Shown here: positions 6,322 to 12,682 of the stretch, in pieces
Layout: each line of letters begins with the position of its first letter
How positions within the stretch are numbered: position 1 is the stretch's first letter
IMG/VR virus record: IMGVR_UViG_3300043431_000133
Span: 1-38,341 of that record
Length of the DNA: 38,341 bases
Reading direction: 5' to 3' (one strand)
From: a virus
The notes under the pieces: generated by a model
Seen by the model: only the letters and a program-made list of their open reading frames with translations
Database searches by the model: none
What the model was told of the DNA's origin: nothing
Program-made: the position numbers and the translations under genes

Positions 6322-6520
6322 GCATCCGACTTGGCGGCCTAACTTTTGGGTGATGGCGGAATGCAAAACAGCAAACAGAGCCGATGGGACATACAAGCCA
6401 CGAAAGGATCAGGCCGACCAAACGAACTACTGCATCGCGCACATCATACCAATGTGGACGACGTTAGAAGCGGCGCTAGAATATCTTGAGAAAGCGAAAG
6501 AGATTATCGGGTATGACTAA
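6215..6520 (+). CDS. VRR-NUC/PD-(D/E)xK-like nuclease
   Basis: 101 aa from ATG 6215, with AAGGTGG seven bases upstream. The pattern ELRKRHYTVEIIGQPVDLIV, then FWVMAECKTA, gives the D…ExK signature of PD-(D/E)xK nucleases, with Asp in PVDLIV and Glu/Lys in ECK. Length and layout fit small phage VRR-NUC or Holliday-junction-resolvase-like enzymes. It likely processes branched replication or recombination DNA. The family choice is inferred. Confidence 0.72.
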   Translation: MTRYRPDNTQKSIVAELRKRHYTVEIIGQPVDLIVRHPTWRPNFWVMAECKTANRADGTYKPRKDQADQTNYCIAHIIPMWTTLEAALEYLEKAKEIIGYD

Positions 6521-6701
6521 CAAATCGGAATACATGCGCAGCCCTGCCAGCGAAGCGCAACAGACTAGCAAAACATCATCGCTTCGCCGTCGTGCGAACG
6601 AGGAATACAAGCGCAAGATGCTACGCGATGAGATAGCGCGCTTGTTCGGCCCAACGAATCGCGAGCTTGTGAAGAAGTATTTGAGGTCTGAACACTTGTA
6701 G
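6513..6701 (+). CDS. Small basic protein (62 aa), end of early operon
   Basis: ATG 6513 overlaps the nuclease stop by eight bases. The product is helical and basic (SSLRRRANEEYKRKMLRDEI … FGPTNRELVKKYL). This is a plausible small nucleic-acid-binding or adaptor protein, with no recognised family. It is the last gene before the terminator at 6749-6777. Confidence 0.6.
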   Translation: MTNKSEYMRSPASEAQQTSKTSSLRRRANEEYKRKMLRDEIARLFGPTNRELVKKYLRSEHL

Positions 6702-6748
6702 TTAACGGGGCGATCGGCGGGACTTTCCCTCCCTGCTGCAATTACCGA

Positions 6749-6777
6749 GCCGCTATAGAAATGTAGCGGTTTTTTTT
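6749..6777 (+). terminator. Intrinsic terminator of the first rightward operon
   Basis: CCGCTA-tagaaatg-TAGCGG followed by a run of eight T. Placed 48 bases after the stop of the last early gene, it is a textbook Rho-independent terminator for rightward transcription. Confidence 0.88.
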
Positions 6778-6780
6778 GGA

Positions 6781-6856
6781 TGGCGCGGCGCGCGGGAGTC
6801 CAACCCACAACCAGTATCCGTAAGCGCTTACGGTACTGGCAAGAGCTCATCGCCGC
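6781..6856 (-). ncRNA. tRNA-like element (76 nt, CCA end, no normal D/anticodon arms)
   Basis: Read on the minus strand from 6856 to 6781 it is exactly 76 nt and ends in CCA. Bases 1-6 (GCGGCG) pair with 67-72 (CGCCGC) as an acceptor stem; position 7 against 66 is A-G. Bases 49-53 (GTGGG) and 61-65 (CCCGC) form a 5-bp T stem with the 7-nt loop TTGGACT, in the correct tRNA positions. C56 is replaced by G. Instead of D and anticodon arms, bases 18-46 form one long hairpin with a single bulge. It is not a normal tRNA. It could be a tRNA-like RNA, a tRNA relic, or an attachment-site relic of a tRNA 3' end. Expression is unproven. Confidence 0.5.
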
Positions 6857-7135
6857 ATAAACTAGAGAATCGGAGCTACTTTAGTTACGGCCTTCAACAG
6901 ACCGGCAATTTCGCCCCTATCCCGTGTGGTGGCCGTTCTAATCGGCTTGTAGGACGAAGCTCAGAGCATAGCCACCGCCTAGCGAACGAATAATTAAGCC
7001 CTGTCGTTGGCGCTTCCATCAGCGCCGCACCACACGCCGCCTATTATCCACACCACCGCAATAAAAGCATCCGTATAAGCGCGTATTCCATCCCATGGCA
7101 AGTGGCGTAGAGTTGCGAAAACACCGGAGCACACC
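6857..7135. promoter_or_regulatory. Intergenic region with perfect DnaA box; candidate origin
   Basis: No gene in 279 bases. TTATCCACA, the consensus DnaA box, lies at 7044-7052. A hairpin GGCGC-ttccatca-GCGCC is at about 7009-7026. The complementary words GTGTGGTG (about 6923) and CACCACAC (about 7028) could pair across the region. Together with the tRNA-like palindrome on its left, this is the best origin candidate in the window, and promoter elements for the second rightward operon should lie here too. I see no iteron array. Confidence 0.45.
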
Positions 7136-7444
7136 ATGGCCATCGACATTAAAACAGTTCGCAAATATCTCAAGGCTCAAAACATCAGCGAACACGATGC
7201 GTGCAGTGATGAGCTGGTTCTGAATAGTGATCAGGCACCCGATCTTTTTGAGTACCTTGATACATACGAAAACTCTAAGAAGTTTAGCGCGGAAGCTGCG
7301 ACGAATGTTGCGTACCTGATTAGGTCAATAATCCTCAAAGCCTACGGCCATCAAGCAGACGACTGGAAATACCACGAGCTAGCACGTGAGCGCGAAGGCG
7401 TGTTTAAAGAGATGAAAGATAATCCAGACCCGGAGACTCGTTAA
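7136..7444 (+). CDS. Hypothetical protein (102 aa), first gene of second rightward operon
   Basis: ATG 7136 preceded by CACCGGAGCACACC (GGAG site). It is an acidic, helical protein: MAIDIKTVRKYLKAQNISE … LFEYLDTYENSKKFSAEAA. No domain is recognised. The next gene starts at the base after its stop (7445). As the first gene after the intergenic region it is probably expressed with the recombination genes. Confidence 0.7.
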   Translation: MAIDIKTVRKYLKAQNISEHDACSDELVLNSDQAPDLFEYLDTYENSKKFSAEAATNVAYLIRSIILKAYGHQADDWKYHELAREREGVFKEMKDNPDPETR

Positions 7445-7702
7445 ATGAGCATCGAGCAACCAGACGAACTAGCAGACCGCGAGCACGACTTAATGCGAGC
7501 GCTACACATGCCGATGAGCGCGGAGGCGCAGAAGGTGGCAATGTTTGACGAGATGGTGTCGATGCTGGATAAATGCGCAACGACATACGCTGAGTTTTCG
7601 GGGTATTTCTACATTACCGGGAAATCCAACATGGAAACGGCGGCGAGAATAGCATGCGAAGCAAGCTCCGAGCTTGTAGACAGAGCCAGGGCCATCAAAT
7701 GA
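7445..7702 (+). CDS. Hypothetical helical protein (85 aa)
   Basis: ATG 7445 directly follows the previous stop. The sequence (PDELADREHDLMRALHMPMS … METAARIACEASSELVDRAR) is strongly helical and acidic. Its TGA overlaps the following ATG (7699). No family recognised. Confidence 0.65.
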   Translation: MSIEQPDELADREHDLMRALHMPMSAEAQKVAMFDEMVSMLDKCATTYAEFSGYFYITGKSNMETAARIACEASSELVDRARAIK

Positions 7703-7821
7703 TCTTCTGGGCGCTCACTGACTGGCTAAAGCTCAAGTGCAAACAGCTTGTGTGTAAGCACGACTATTGGACTATTAACGGCGTTAAGTGTTGTTACAAG
7801 TGCGACAAGGGGCGATCATGA
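7699..7821 (+). CDS. Small zinc-ribbon-like protein (40 aa)
   Basis: ATG 7699 in ATGA overlap with the upstream stop. Cysteines in the order C…VCKHDYW…CCYKC suggest one small metal-binding site, as in many phage zinc-knuckle micro-proteins. Its TGA overlaps the next ATG at 7818. Confidence 0.55.
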   Translation: MIFWALTDWLKLKCKQLVCKHDYWTINGVKCCYKCDKGRS

Positions 7822-7946
7822 TTGATTTCATTTTGATGGCGTTCGTATTCGTGTGCATGTTTCTGTTGCTTGGGTGGCTTAATACTAAGCTTGAAAAGTT
7901 CGAGAAGTATTGCGATAGGTACAAGGTGAAGCCGCATGATGAGTAA
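7818..7946 (+). CDS. Small membrane protein (42 aa)
   Basis: ATG 7818 in ATGA overlap. Residues 3-21 (DFILMAFVFVCMFLLLGWL) form one transmembrane segment, followed by a charged cytoplasmic-type tail (NTKLEKFEKYCDRYKVKP). Its stop overlaps the next start. Possible roles include superinfection exclusion or membrane anchoring; nothing specific is visible. Confidence 0.6.
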   Translation: MIDFILMAFVFVCMFLLLGWLNTKLEKFEKYCDRYKVKPHDE

Positions 7947-8229
7947 ACCAAAGCCTAGCCAATTCGGGTGGCTGCCTATCGTATCTAGCGGCTTCGGCTA
8001 CGATCCGTTTGCAGTTCGTGATTCAGTCCGAATGTTCTATGAGCGATGGCACACACAAGGCGGGGAATCCGCCCGTGACCACTGCGGAATTATGAAGCGA
8101 GCACACGACATGCCCGACCTCAGAACATACGAATTCAAGGCGCTGGGGGATAGAGCGTTATCGAGATTGCGGAACATTCGAGGATCGATGAAAACAAATG
8201 TTGTTCAATTCACGAGGGCAAAGCGATGA
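7936..8229 (+). CDS. Hypothetical protein (97 aa)
   Basis: Starts at ATG 7936 or the adjacent ATG 7939. The product is soluble and basic at the end (GFGYDPFAVRDSVRMFYERW … SMKTNVVQFTRAKR). Its end overlaps the next gene by four bases (8226). No family recognised. Confidence 0.65.
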   Translation: MMSKPKPSQFGWLPIVSSGFGYDPFAVRDSVRMFYERWHTQGGESARDHCGIMKRAHDMPDLRTYEFKALGDRALSRLRNIRGSMKTNVVQFTRAKR

Positions 8230-8465
8230 GCAAGCAAACACAAGCCGAAGCCTACTTGATGGAGGGTCACTCACTCACACAAGAGCAGGCGCGCGCAATG
8301 TGGAACTACTGGAGGCTCGCGGTATGCATCAACCGCATGCGGGAGTATCCACGCCTTATCGGAGTAATAACCGAATTAGTCGGCGACTCAAGGCACGCAC
8401 AGTATTACATACCGAAAAAAGAAATCGCGCGCATACGTAAAAGCCGAACTAGTAAAGCGGCGTAG
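8226..8465 (+). CDS. Winged-helix (HTH_39-like) phage regulator
   Basis: 79 aa. The segment SLTQEQARAMWNYWRLAVCI then NRMREYPRLIGVITE fits the small phage helix-turn-helix family whose members read …LTq.eAl..fgi.RLa..I..LR..G..I…, ending with a short beta strand (QYYIP) and a basic tail. These are probably DNA-binding regulators or adaptors. An ATGA overlap with the preceding gene supports the start at 8226. Confidence 0.62.
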   Translation: MSKQTQAEAYLMEGHSLTQEQARAMWNYWRLAVCINRMREYPRLIGVITELVGDSRHAQYYIPKKEIARIRKSRTSKAA

Positions 8466-8483
8466 TGAGTGGATAATTGCGAT

Positions 8484-8711
8484 ATGACGAAGTACGAAAA
8501 AGTGATGCAGAACCTACGCGAATCGCTCGCGCACGCTACGCCTGAGGAAGAAGCGCAACCGTCGTACTGCATGGTGCGTAGGGATGAGCTAGAGGCGTTG
8601 ATTCTAGTTGCTGAAAAAACAGATGGATTTTTATGTGCAGTTGACACGGCAAAAGCAATGTATGGCCTTGCATTTTCGATAGGTGAACTAGAGAACTGCG
8701 CAGATGAGTAG
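8484..8711 (+). CDS. Hypothetical acidic protein (75 aa)
   Basis: ATG 8484 (MTKYEKVMQNLRESLAH…); a GTG at 8469 in the same frame is an alternative, and neither has a strong ribosome site. The protein is acidic and helical (EEAQPSYCMVRRDELEALIL). It precedes the recombination genes. A short frame at 8704 that overlaps the ERF gene is probably a leader or a shadow. Confidence 0.55.
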   Translation: MTKYEKVMQNLRESLAHATPEEEAQPSYCMVRRDELEALILVAEKTDGFLCAVDTAKAMYGLAFSIGELENCADE

Positions 8712-8743
8712 CTGGCAACAATTAGTTAACAATGAGGTGATGA

Positions 8744-9367
8744 ATGAGCGAACAAACAGAAAGCATTGGGAAGCTGGCAATGGCCTTGGCAAAGGCGCAA
8801 GCCAAAATTCTTGGCGCAGTGAAGGACTCGAAGAATCCGTTTTTCAAAAGCAGCTACGCCGATCTTGCCAGCGTGATCGAGTCGATCCGGCTTCCGCTAG
8901 CTGAAAACGAGCTGGCGTATATCCAAACCACCGACGTTGACGATACCGGCGTTACCGGCGTTACCGTCGTTACCACGCTTGCCCATTCGTCAGGTGAGTG
9001 GATTCGCGGTCGATTAAAGATGCTTCCAAAGGACATGAGCCCGCAAGGTTTTGGCTCTGCCATCACGTACGCTCGACGCTATGCGCTCGCCGCGATTGTT
9101 GGCGTAGCTCAGGTGGATGACGATGGCAATGCCGCCAGTCAGCCGGATAAGCGCACAGACCCGCGCCCGGATGGGTGGGATAAGCAAGATACCAAAGCTG
9201 TAAACGAAGCGACTAAACGCATCCTAGACGCTGTGAACAATGGCCACGATGTTGTTGAGGTGTGGAACGAATACAAAGACGACCACGCCTTTGCGACGGC
9301 TGTGTTCTCTGGGCTTCCAAAACAGGTTAAAGACTTTATTCGCGACGAGGTTAAAAAGGCATCATGA
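8744..9367 (+). CDS. erf: ERF-family single-strand annealing protein
   Basis: 207 aa from ATG 8744 with GAGGTGATGA upstream. The N-terminal domain shows the ERF signature: IGKLAMALAKAQ, then NPFFKSSYADLASV, SGEWIRGRLKM, and PQGFGSAITYARRYALAAIV. ERF proteins form rings that anneal complementary single strands during phage recombination and genome circularisation. The charged linker and C-terminal helices (VEVWNEYKDDHAF…) are typical in length. It overlaps the SSB-like gene by four bases, and an exonuclease follows, forming a recombination module. Confidence 0.92.
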   Translation: MSEQTESIGKLAMALAKAQAKILGAVKDSKNPFFKSSYADLASVIESIRLPLAENELAYIQTTDVDDTGVTGVTVVTTLAHSSGEWIRGRLKMLPKDMSPQGFGSAITYARRYALAAIVGVAQVDDDGNAASQPDKRTDPRPDGWDKQDTKAVNEATKRILDAVNNGHDVVEVWNEYKDDHAFATAVFSGLPKQVKDFIRDEVKKAS

Positions 9368-9648
9368 GCTTTCAGCATAGAGACGGTAGCGGCTCGCTAT
9401 TCCGAAACGACAAGCAGGGTGTAGAGAAGCGCCCCGACTGGCGCGGTGACATCATACTAGGCGGGGTTCTGTACGAGGTGAGCGGGTGGGATAAGCCTAC
9501 CCGCAACGGCGATTCGTTCATCAGCATGAGCGGAAAGGTTAAGACCATCGGCTCGAAGGTGCCAACGGGCGGAAAGAATGATCCGAGACCGGCGACACAG
9601 CAAGGCCCAATTGAAAACGAAGATTTTAACGACAAAATCCCATGGTGA
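9364..9648 (+). CDS. Single-stranded DNA-binding-like protein
   Basis: 94 aa in ATGA overlap with erf. It is beta-rich (GDIILGGVLYEVSGWDKPTR … GDSFISMSGKVKTIGSKV), with a Pro/Gly-rich linker and an acidic tail ending NEDFNDKIPW. That tail resembles the DDDIPF tip by which bacterial SSB recruits partner proteins. Together with its place between erf and an exonuclease, this points to a compact SSB-like protein. It is shorter than E. coli SSB, and the OB fold is inferred. Confidence 0.6.
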   Translation: MSFQHRDGSGSLFRNDKQGVEKRPDWRGDIILGGVLYEVSGWDKPTRNGDSFISMSGKVKTIGSKVPTGGKNDPRPATQQGPIENEDFNDKIPW

Positions 9649-9651
9649 CCT

Positions 9652-10332
9652 ATGATCAACATATTTATCGACATCGAAACGCTGCCAACATCTAACCAGG
9701 CCATAAAGGATCGCTTGACCGCAAATGTCACGGCACCTGGAAACTACAAAAAGCCAGAATCCATTGCAGAATGGATGGCGACCGAAGGTGAGAAAGCAAA
9801 GCAAGATGCCATCAATAAAACCGCATTAGACGGCACGTGGGGCGAGTTACTTATGATTGGCCTTGCGGTCAACGATGGACCAGTTCAGTTGCTTACGCGC
9901 AGCGGTAATGAGGGGCAATTGCTGTTTAGCTTTGGCGGACTGCTTGACGATCTTTGCAAGAAAGAAACCGCAATAGGTGGTTGGCAATCTAGCGCAACGT
10001 GGATCGGGCACAATCTGATTGATTTCGACCTGCGTTTTTTGTGGCAACGCAGCAAAGTTTGGACTTCTCGATTGCCGTTTAAGCTTCCAGTAGGAAAACC
10101 TAACTACAATTCGGGTCCGTTCGTTTTCGACACGATGAAAGAGTGGTCCGGGTATGGCGGGCGCATCAAGCAAACCGACCTTGAGCTGGCTTTTGGCATT
10201 GCTAGAAGTGACGAAATTACAGGCGCAAACGTTGCGCAAATGTATGCAGACGGGAAGATTGACGTGATCGAGAATCACTGCCGCCAGGATGTTGAGAATC
10301 TGCGCGCGATCTATCGACGGATGACAACATGA
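9652..10332 (+). CDS. PolB-type 3'-5' exonuclease (DEDD)
   Basis: 226 aa. Exo I motif FIDIET has D7 and E9; Exo II is GHNLIDFDLRFL (residues 119-130); Exo III is HCRQDVENL with D213. These four acidic positions coordinate two metals in DnaQ-superfamily exonucleases. The overall pattern resembles the stand-alone PolB-related exonucleases of phages and bacteria. At Exo III the residue three before D213+1 is His209 (H-x3-D), where Tyr is usual in the PolB type. It follows the SSB-like gene by three bases, so it probably prepares ends for ERF annealing. Confidence 0.85.
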   Translation: MINIFIDIETLPTSNQAIKDRLTANVTAPGNYKKPESIAEWMATEGEKAKQDAINKTALDGTWGELLMIGLAVNDGPVQLLTRSGNEGQLLFSFGGLLDDLCKKETAIGGWQSSATWIGHNLIDFDLRFLWQRSKVWTSRLPFKLPVGKPNYNSGPFVFDTMKEWSGYGGRIKQTDLELAFGIARSDEITGANVAQMYADGKIDVIENHCRQDVENLRAIYRRMTT

Positions 10333-10649
10333 CCGACAAAACCGAATCCCAACTACTATCCGACCTCATGGACCTAGTGCGTGAGCAAGATCGGGTGACT
10401 ACGTTGCTGGCGAAAAAGACGGTGGAGCGATTGAATAAAGAAATCGCCGTGCTTCAGAACCCGGCCACCGCGGTTGGTGGAAGCGGGGCAGAATCAGAGG
10501 GGCCTATTTCTATCGGAGTAAAGCCGGAGGGCTTCAAGGACTTCGTAGACGAAGACAAAGAGCGGGCGGACTTTGAGGTGTGGTTTAACTCATTTCCTAA
10601 CTATCCTGGCGCATGGGCGGCATGGCTAGAGCGTGCGCGTCGTGGCTAA
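10329..10649 (+). CDS. Hypothetical protein (106 aa)
   Basis: ATG 10329 in ATGA overlap with the exonuclease stop. It has a helical N-terminus (SQLLSDLMDLVREQDRVTTL), a flexible Gly/Ser/Glu middle, and a C-terminus with repeated aromatics (FEVWFNSFPNYPGAWAAWLE). Proteins with this Trp-rich end are frequent next to phage recombination genes. No function known. Confidence 0.65.
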   Translation: MTDKTESQLLSDLMDLVREQDRVTTLLAKKTVERLNKEIAVLQNPATAVGGSGAESEGPISIGVKPEGFKDFVDEDKERADFEVWFNSFPNYPGAWAAWLERARRG

Positions 10650-10968
10650 GCAGATTACACAGGATCGAATGGAGGACGCCATTGCGTACCTATCTGAAAC
10701 CGACGAAGCGGCGGCAGAAGCGAAAACCGATGTTGAGCGAGAAGACTATCGCGCGGATGCAATCAAGGATGCCGTGTTCCTTAGATCAGGTGGTAATGTG
10801 GCTGAACGAAACGCAATCGCAAATACTCACCCTGAGCACCAAAGCGCTAAAGACAAATACTTTGCAGCACTTCAGCGATACGAAACAATGCGGAACAAGC
10901 GAGCAACCGAATCAATCGTGGTGGAAGCATGGCGAAGCGTAAATTCAAACCGCAGGCAAGGACAATGA
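10642..10968 (+). CDS. Conserved phage recombination-operon protein (108 aa)
   Basis: GTG 10642 (MAKQITQDRMEDAIAYLSET) is preferred; GTG 10633 adds three residues. The helical pattern AIAYLSETDEAAAEAK … YRADAIKDAVFL … AERNAIANTHPEH … YETMRNKRATESIVVEAWRS matches a family of unknown function that travels with ERF/SSB/exonuclease genes in Gram-negative phages. The last part (VEAWRSVNSNRRQGQ) is the most typical. The stop overlaps the next ATG. Confidence 0.7.
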   Translation: MAKQITQDRMEDAIAYLSETDEAAAEAKTDVEREDYRADAIKDAVFLRSGGNVAERNAIANTHPEHQSAKDKYFAALQRYETMRNKRATESIVVEAWRSVNSNRRQGQ

Positions 10969-11078
10969 TTAACTGCCCCTTCAACTGCGGTCCGCTCATG
11001 TTTCACAAGCAAGTGTGGGGACGTGTGCAGCATTGGTATTGCCCGGTGTGTGTGTCTGTGGTGTTAATTCCAGTATGA
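10965..11078 (+). CDS. Tiny zinc-ribbon protein (37 aa)
   Basis: ATG 10965 overlaps the previous TGA, and its own TGA overlaps the next ATG at 11075. Two cysteine pairs (CPFNCG and YCPVC) separated by about 17 residues form a minimal zinc ribbon. It may act as a small adaptor in the recombination operon. Confidence 0.6.
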   Translation: MINCPFNCGPLMFHKQVWGRVQHWYCPVCVSVVLIPV

Positions 11079-11377
11079 GCAAGATCACAGAAAGCGCTAG
11101 GGGCGAGTGCTGTGCTGTTCGGTTGCCAGAAGTCTGCAATCACAACATCGAAACAGTTGTCTGCGGGCATTACAGGTTAAGCGGGTATTGTGGCACCGGA
11201 ATAAAACCGCCCGACTGGATGGCTGCTTATGTGTGTTCTGCTTGTCACGATGTTATCGATGGGCGTGTTGAGGTTCACTGGTTAAGCCGTGATGCGATTC
11301 GACTGTATCACGCAGAAGGCGTTCTACGCACTCAAGCAAAGCTTATTGAGAAAGGGCTATTGGAGGTAGTGAAGTGA
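11075..11377 (+). CDS. YbcO-like nuclease (DUF1364)
   Basis: 100 aa. The sequence MSKITESARGECCAVRLPEV, then CNHNIETVVCGHYRLSGYCG, and YVCSACHDVIDGR closely follows the DUF1364/YbcO family of lambdoid phages, a His-Me-finger-like metal-dependent nuclease. The conserved H of CGHYRL and the CSACHD segment are present; the usual AH is replaced by GH. It lies in the recombination operon, as in lambda-like phages, where such nucleases act on branched or recombination DNA. Start and stop are coupled to both neighbours. Confidence 0.82.
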   Translation: MSKITESARGECCAVRLPEVCNHNIETVVCGHYRLSGYCGTGIKPPDWMAAYVCSACHDVIDGRVEVHWLSRDAIRLYHAEGVLRTQAKLIEKGLLEVVK

Positions 11378-11577
11378 AGCGTGGGTATTATCCAGAGCCG
11401 CACCATATCGATGCGGATACTTCGATCTTGCTCTACTCATGGGAGTGGCCGCAATATATCCGCAACTACGAGGTTCCACCGCTTCACTGGAACCGATACA
11501 CAAGAGAAGGGCGAGCCTTACTGCGGAAGGCTGGAATGACAGTAAAAGAAGCTTGGTTGCATCCGGAGACGTTATGA
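11374..11577 (+). CDS. Hypothetical protein (67 aa), GTG start
   Basis: GTG 11374 overlaps the YbcO-like stop. The product MKRGYYPEPHHIDADTSILL … YIRNYEVPPLHWNRYTREGR is rich in aromatics and His. Its stop overlaps the ATG at 11574. Not recognised. Confidence 0.55.
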   Translation: MKRGYYPEPHHIDADTSILLYSWEWPQYIRNYEVPPLHWNRYTREGRALLRKAGMTVKEAWLHPETL

Positions 11578-11810
11578 AACGATTTAAGACGTGGAAGCGG
11601 TGGGCGTACGTAACCAAGGGCGGCATGTCGGTTGGCCTTTTCCAAGATACAAAGTGGGACGTACATTGCCGTGTGCTTCTTGAATCCGACTATCGAAAAG
11701 TCATGGCCGTCTACAATGCGGCGATGAAGTACAGCGCGCTACCATCGGGCGCGATCTGCAACAAAGAACACATTGCGCTTGAGAGAGCTTGCGAGAGGGC
11801 GAGAAAGTGA
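11574..11810 (+). CDS. Hypothetical protein (78 aa)
   Basis: ATG 11574 in ATGA overlap (MKRFKTWKRWAYVTKGGMSV…). The first half is basic and aromatic, the second helical (ALERACERARK). It is coupled to the GTG start at 11807. Not recognised; the longer upstream open frame is a shadow of the neighbour. Confidence 0.6.
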   Translation: MKRFKTWKRWAYVTKGGMSVGLFQDTKWDVHCRVLLESDYRKVMAVYNAAMKYSALPSGAICNKEHIALERACERARK

Positions 11811-12034
11811 GCGAGTGCAAGCATGGTGAGCTAGCGCGTAGCTGTTGGCATTGCGAAAAAGATTCACGAATAGCAGAGCTTGAAGCAGAAAACGAAAAGC
11901 TTAAGGAGATGGTTGCGCGCTATGCGGATATAGCGGCAAGGGAACAAAGCGATAGGGCTTTGGCCGAGGAGTTCTTTAGGGGCGTTATTGACACGCTAAC
12001 CGCAACTAAGTCGTCTATTCTGCCTGAGTTTTAG
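11807..12034 (+). CDS. Small Cys/His coiled-coil protein (75 aa)
   Basis: GTG 11807 overlaps the preceding TGA. The N-terminus is a compact metal-binding motif (ECKHGELARSCWHCEKD), followed by a coiled coil (RIAELEAENEKLKEMVARYA). This CxHG…CWHC-plus-coiled-coil arrangement is common in phage early operons. Its end overlaps the convergent o-spanin gene by 20 bases, and no terminator separates the two transcription units. Confidence 0.68.
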   Translation: MSECKHGELARSCWHCEKDSRIAELEAENEKLKEMVARYADIAAREQSDRALAEEFFRGVIDTLTATKSSILPEF

Positions 12035-12314
12035 GCTGCAACGCGCGAATAGATTCAAGCTTACCCTCAAGACATTTCGAGTACGATTCCTGATATGCCA
12101 ACGCCACTAGAATTAAATCACCGCCTGTTAGTCCGTTGCGAAGCGTTGGAGGCCGACCTAAACAGGGCGCTAGGATGCGCGAATCAATTGGAACGAGCCG
12201 CTCTACTTCAACACGAACAATTTCCGGCTTCACCTTTACCACTGGTGCTGTTGAACAGGCTTGCAATGACAAAGCTATACTTACGGCTAATAACTGAGTC
12301 ATTCGACCGAGCAT
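12015..12314 (-). CDS. Outer-membrane spanin lipoprotein (Rz1-like)
   Basis: 99 aa. A short signal sequence ends in the lipobox LQAC (Cys20) after MLGRMTQLLAVSIALS, so the mature protein is an outer-membrane lipoprotein with a Val/Pro-rich periplasmic part (VVKVKPEIVRVEVERLVP). It starts inside the end of the i-spanin gene in another frame, the usual Rz/Rz1 overlap. ATG 12302 is an alternative start but would lose the only positive charge. With the i-spanin it fuses inner and outer membranes at lysis. Confidence 0.85.
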   Translation of the reverse strand: MLGRMTQLLAVSIALSLQACSTAPVVKVKPEIVRVEVERLVPIDSRILAPCLGRPPTLRNGLTGGDLILVALAYQESYSKCLEGKLESIRALQPKTQAE

Positions 12315-12682
12315 GGCACCACCTCACGATTGAACCTAGCGCAAGCGTCGTCGGAGAGTGATTGCTCGAAGTGCTTTCTAATTTCCTCAAGGCTCTTTTG
12401 ATTCTGTTCGGCTTCTTGCTGTTGCCGGTCAACCTGATCTTGCGCATCTTTCTCGCGCTGTTGTCGTGCTGCTACCTGCTCTTGTTCGGCTTGCTGCTTG
12501 TATTTCTCGACGGCCTCTTTCGCCTCAGCGATATCCTTATCAGCTTGCGCAAGACATGATGCGTTAGCCTCTTGTGCGCCGCGTTCTTCTGCTTTGTTGA
12601 TTTGAGCGCGATACCAGAACAAAACGCCTAGTACCAGAACGGCCCCGGCGGCGTATTTCCAGTATTTGAGAAGCATAAGCAT
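12299..12682 (-). CDS. Inner-membrane spanin (Rz-like)
   Basis: 127 aa. One N-terminal transmembrane segment (YAAGAVLVLGVLFWY) is followed by a long Gln/Glu/Lys/Ala-rich periplasmic coiled coil (VEKYKQQAEQEQVAARQQRE…) and a Cys-containing end. This is the standard i-spanin layout. It overlaps the o-spanin downstream and touches the upstream gene through TAATG. The organisation implies a Gram-negative host. Confidence 0.87.
   Translation of the reverse strand: MLMLLKYWKYAAGAVLVLGVLFWYRAQINKAEERGAQEANASCLAQADKDIAEAKEAVEKYKQQAEQEQVAARQQREKDAQDQVDRQQQEAEQNQKSLEEIRKHFEQSLSDDACARFNREVVPCSVE

Noticed and set aside
6781-6856. Calling a standard tRNA gene
   Set aside because: No D stem can form. The central hairpin has a 4-6 nt loop instead of a 7-nt anticodon loop with U33, and T-loop position 56 is G. 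Only the acceptor, T arm and CCA are tRNA-like.
8704-8904. Plus-strand frame of 66 codons overlapping the ERF start
   Set aside because: It runs through the erf coding region in another phase. At most its first codons act as a leader before ATG 8744.
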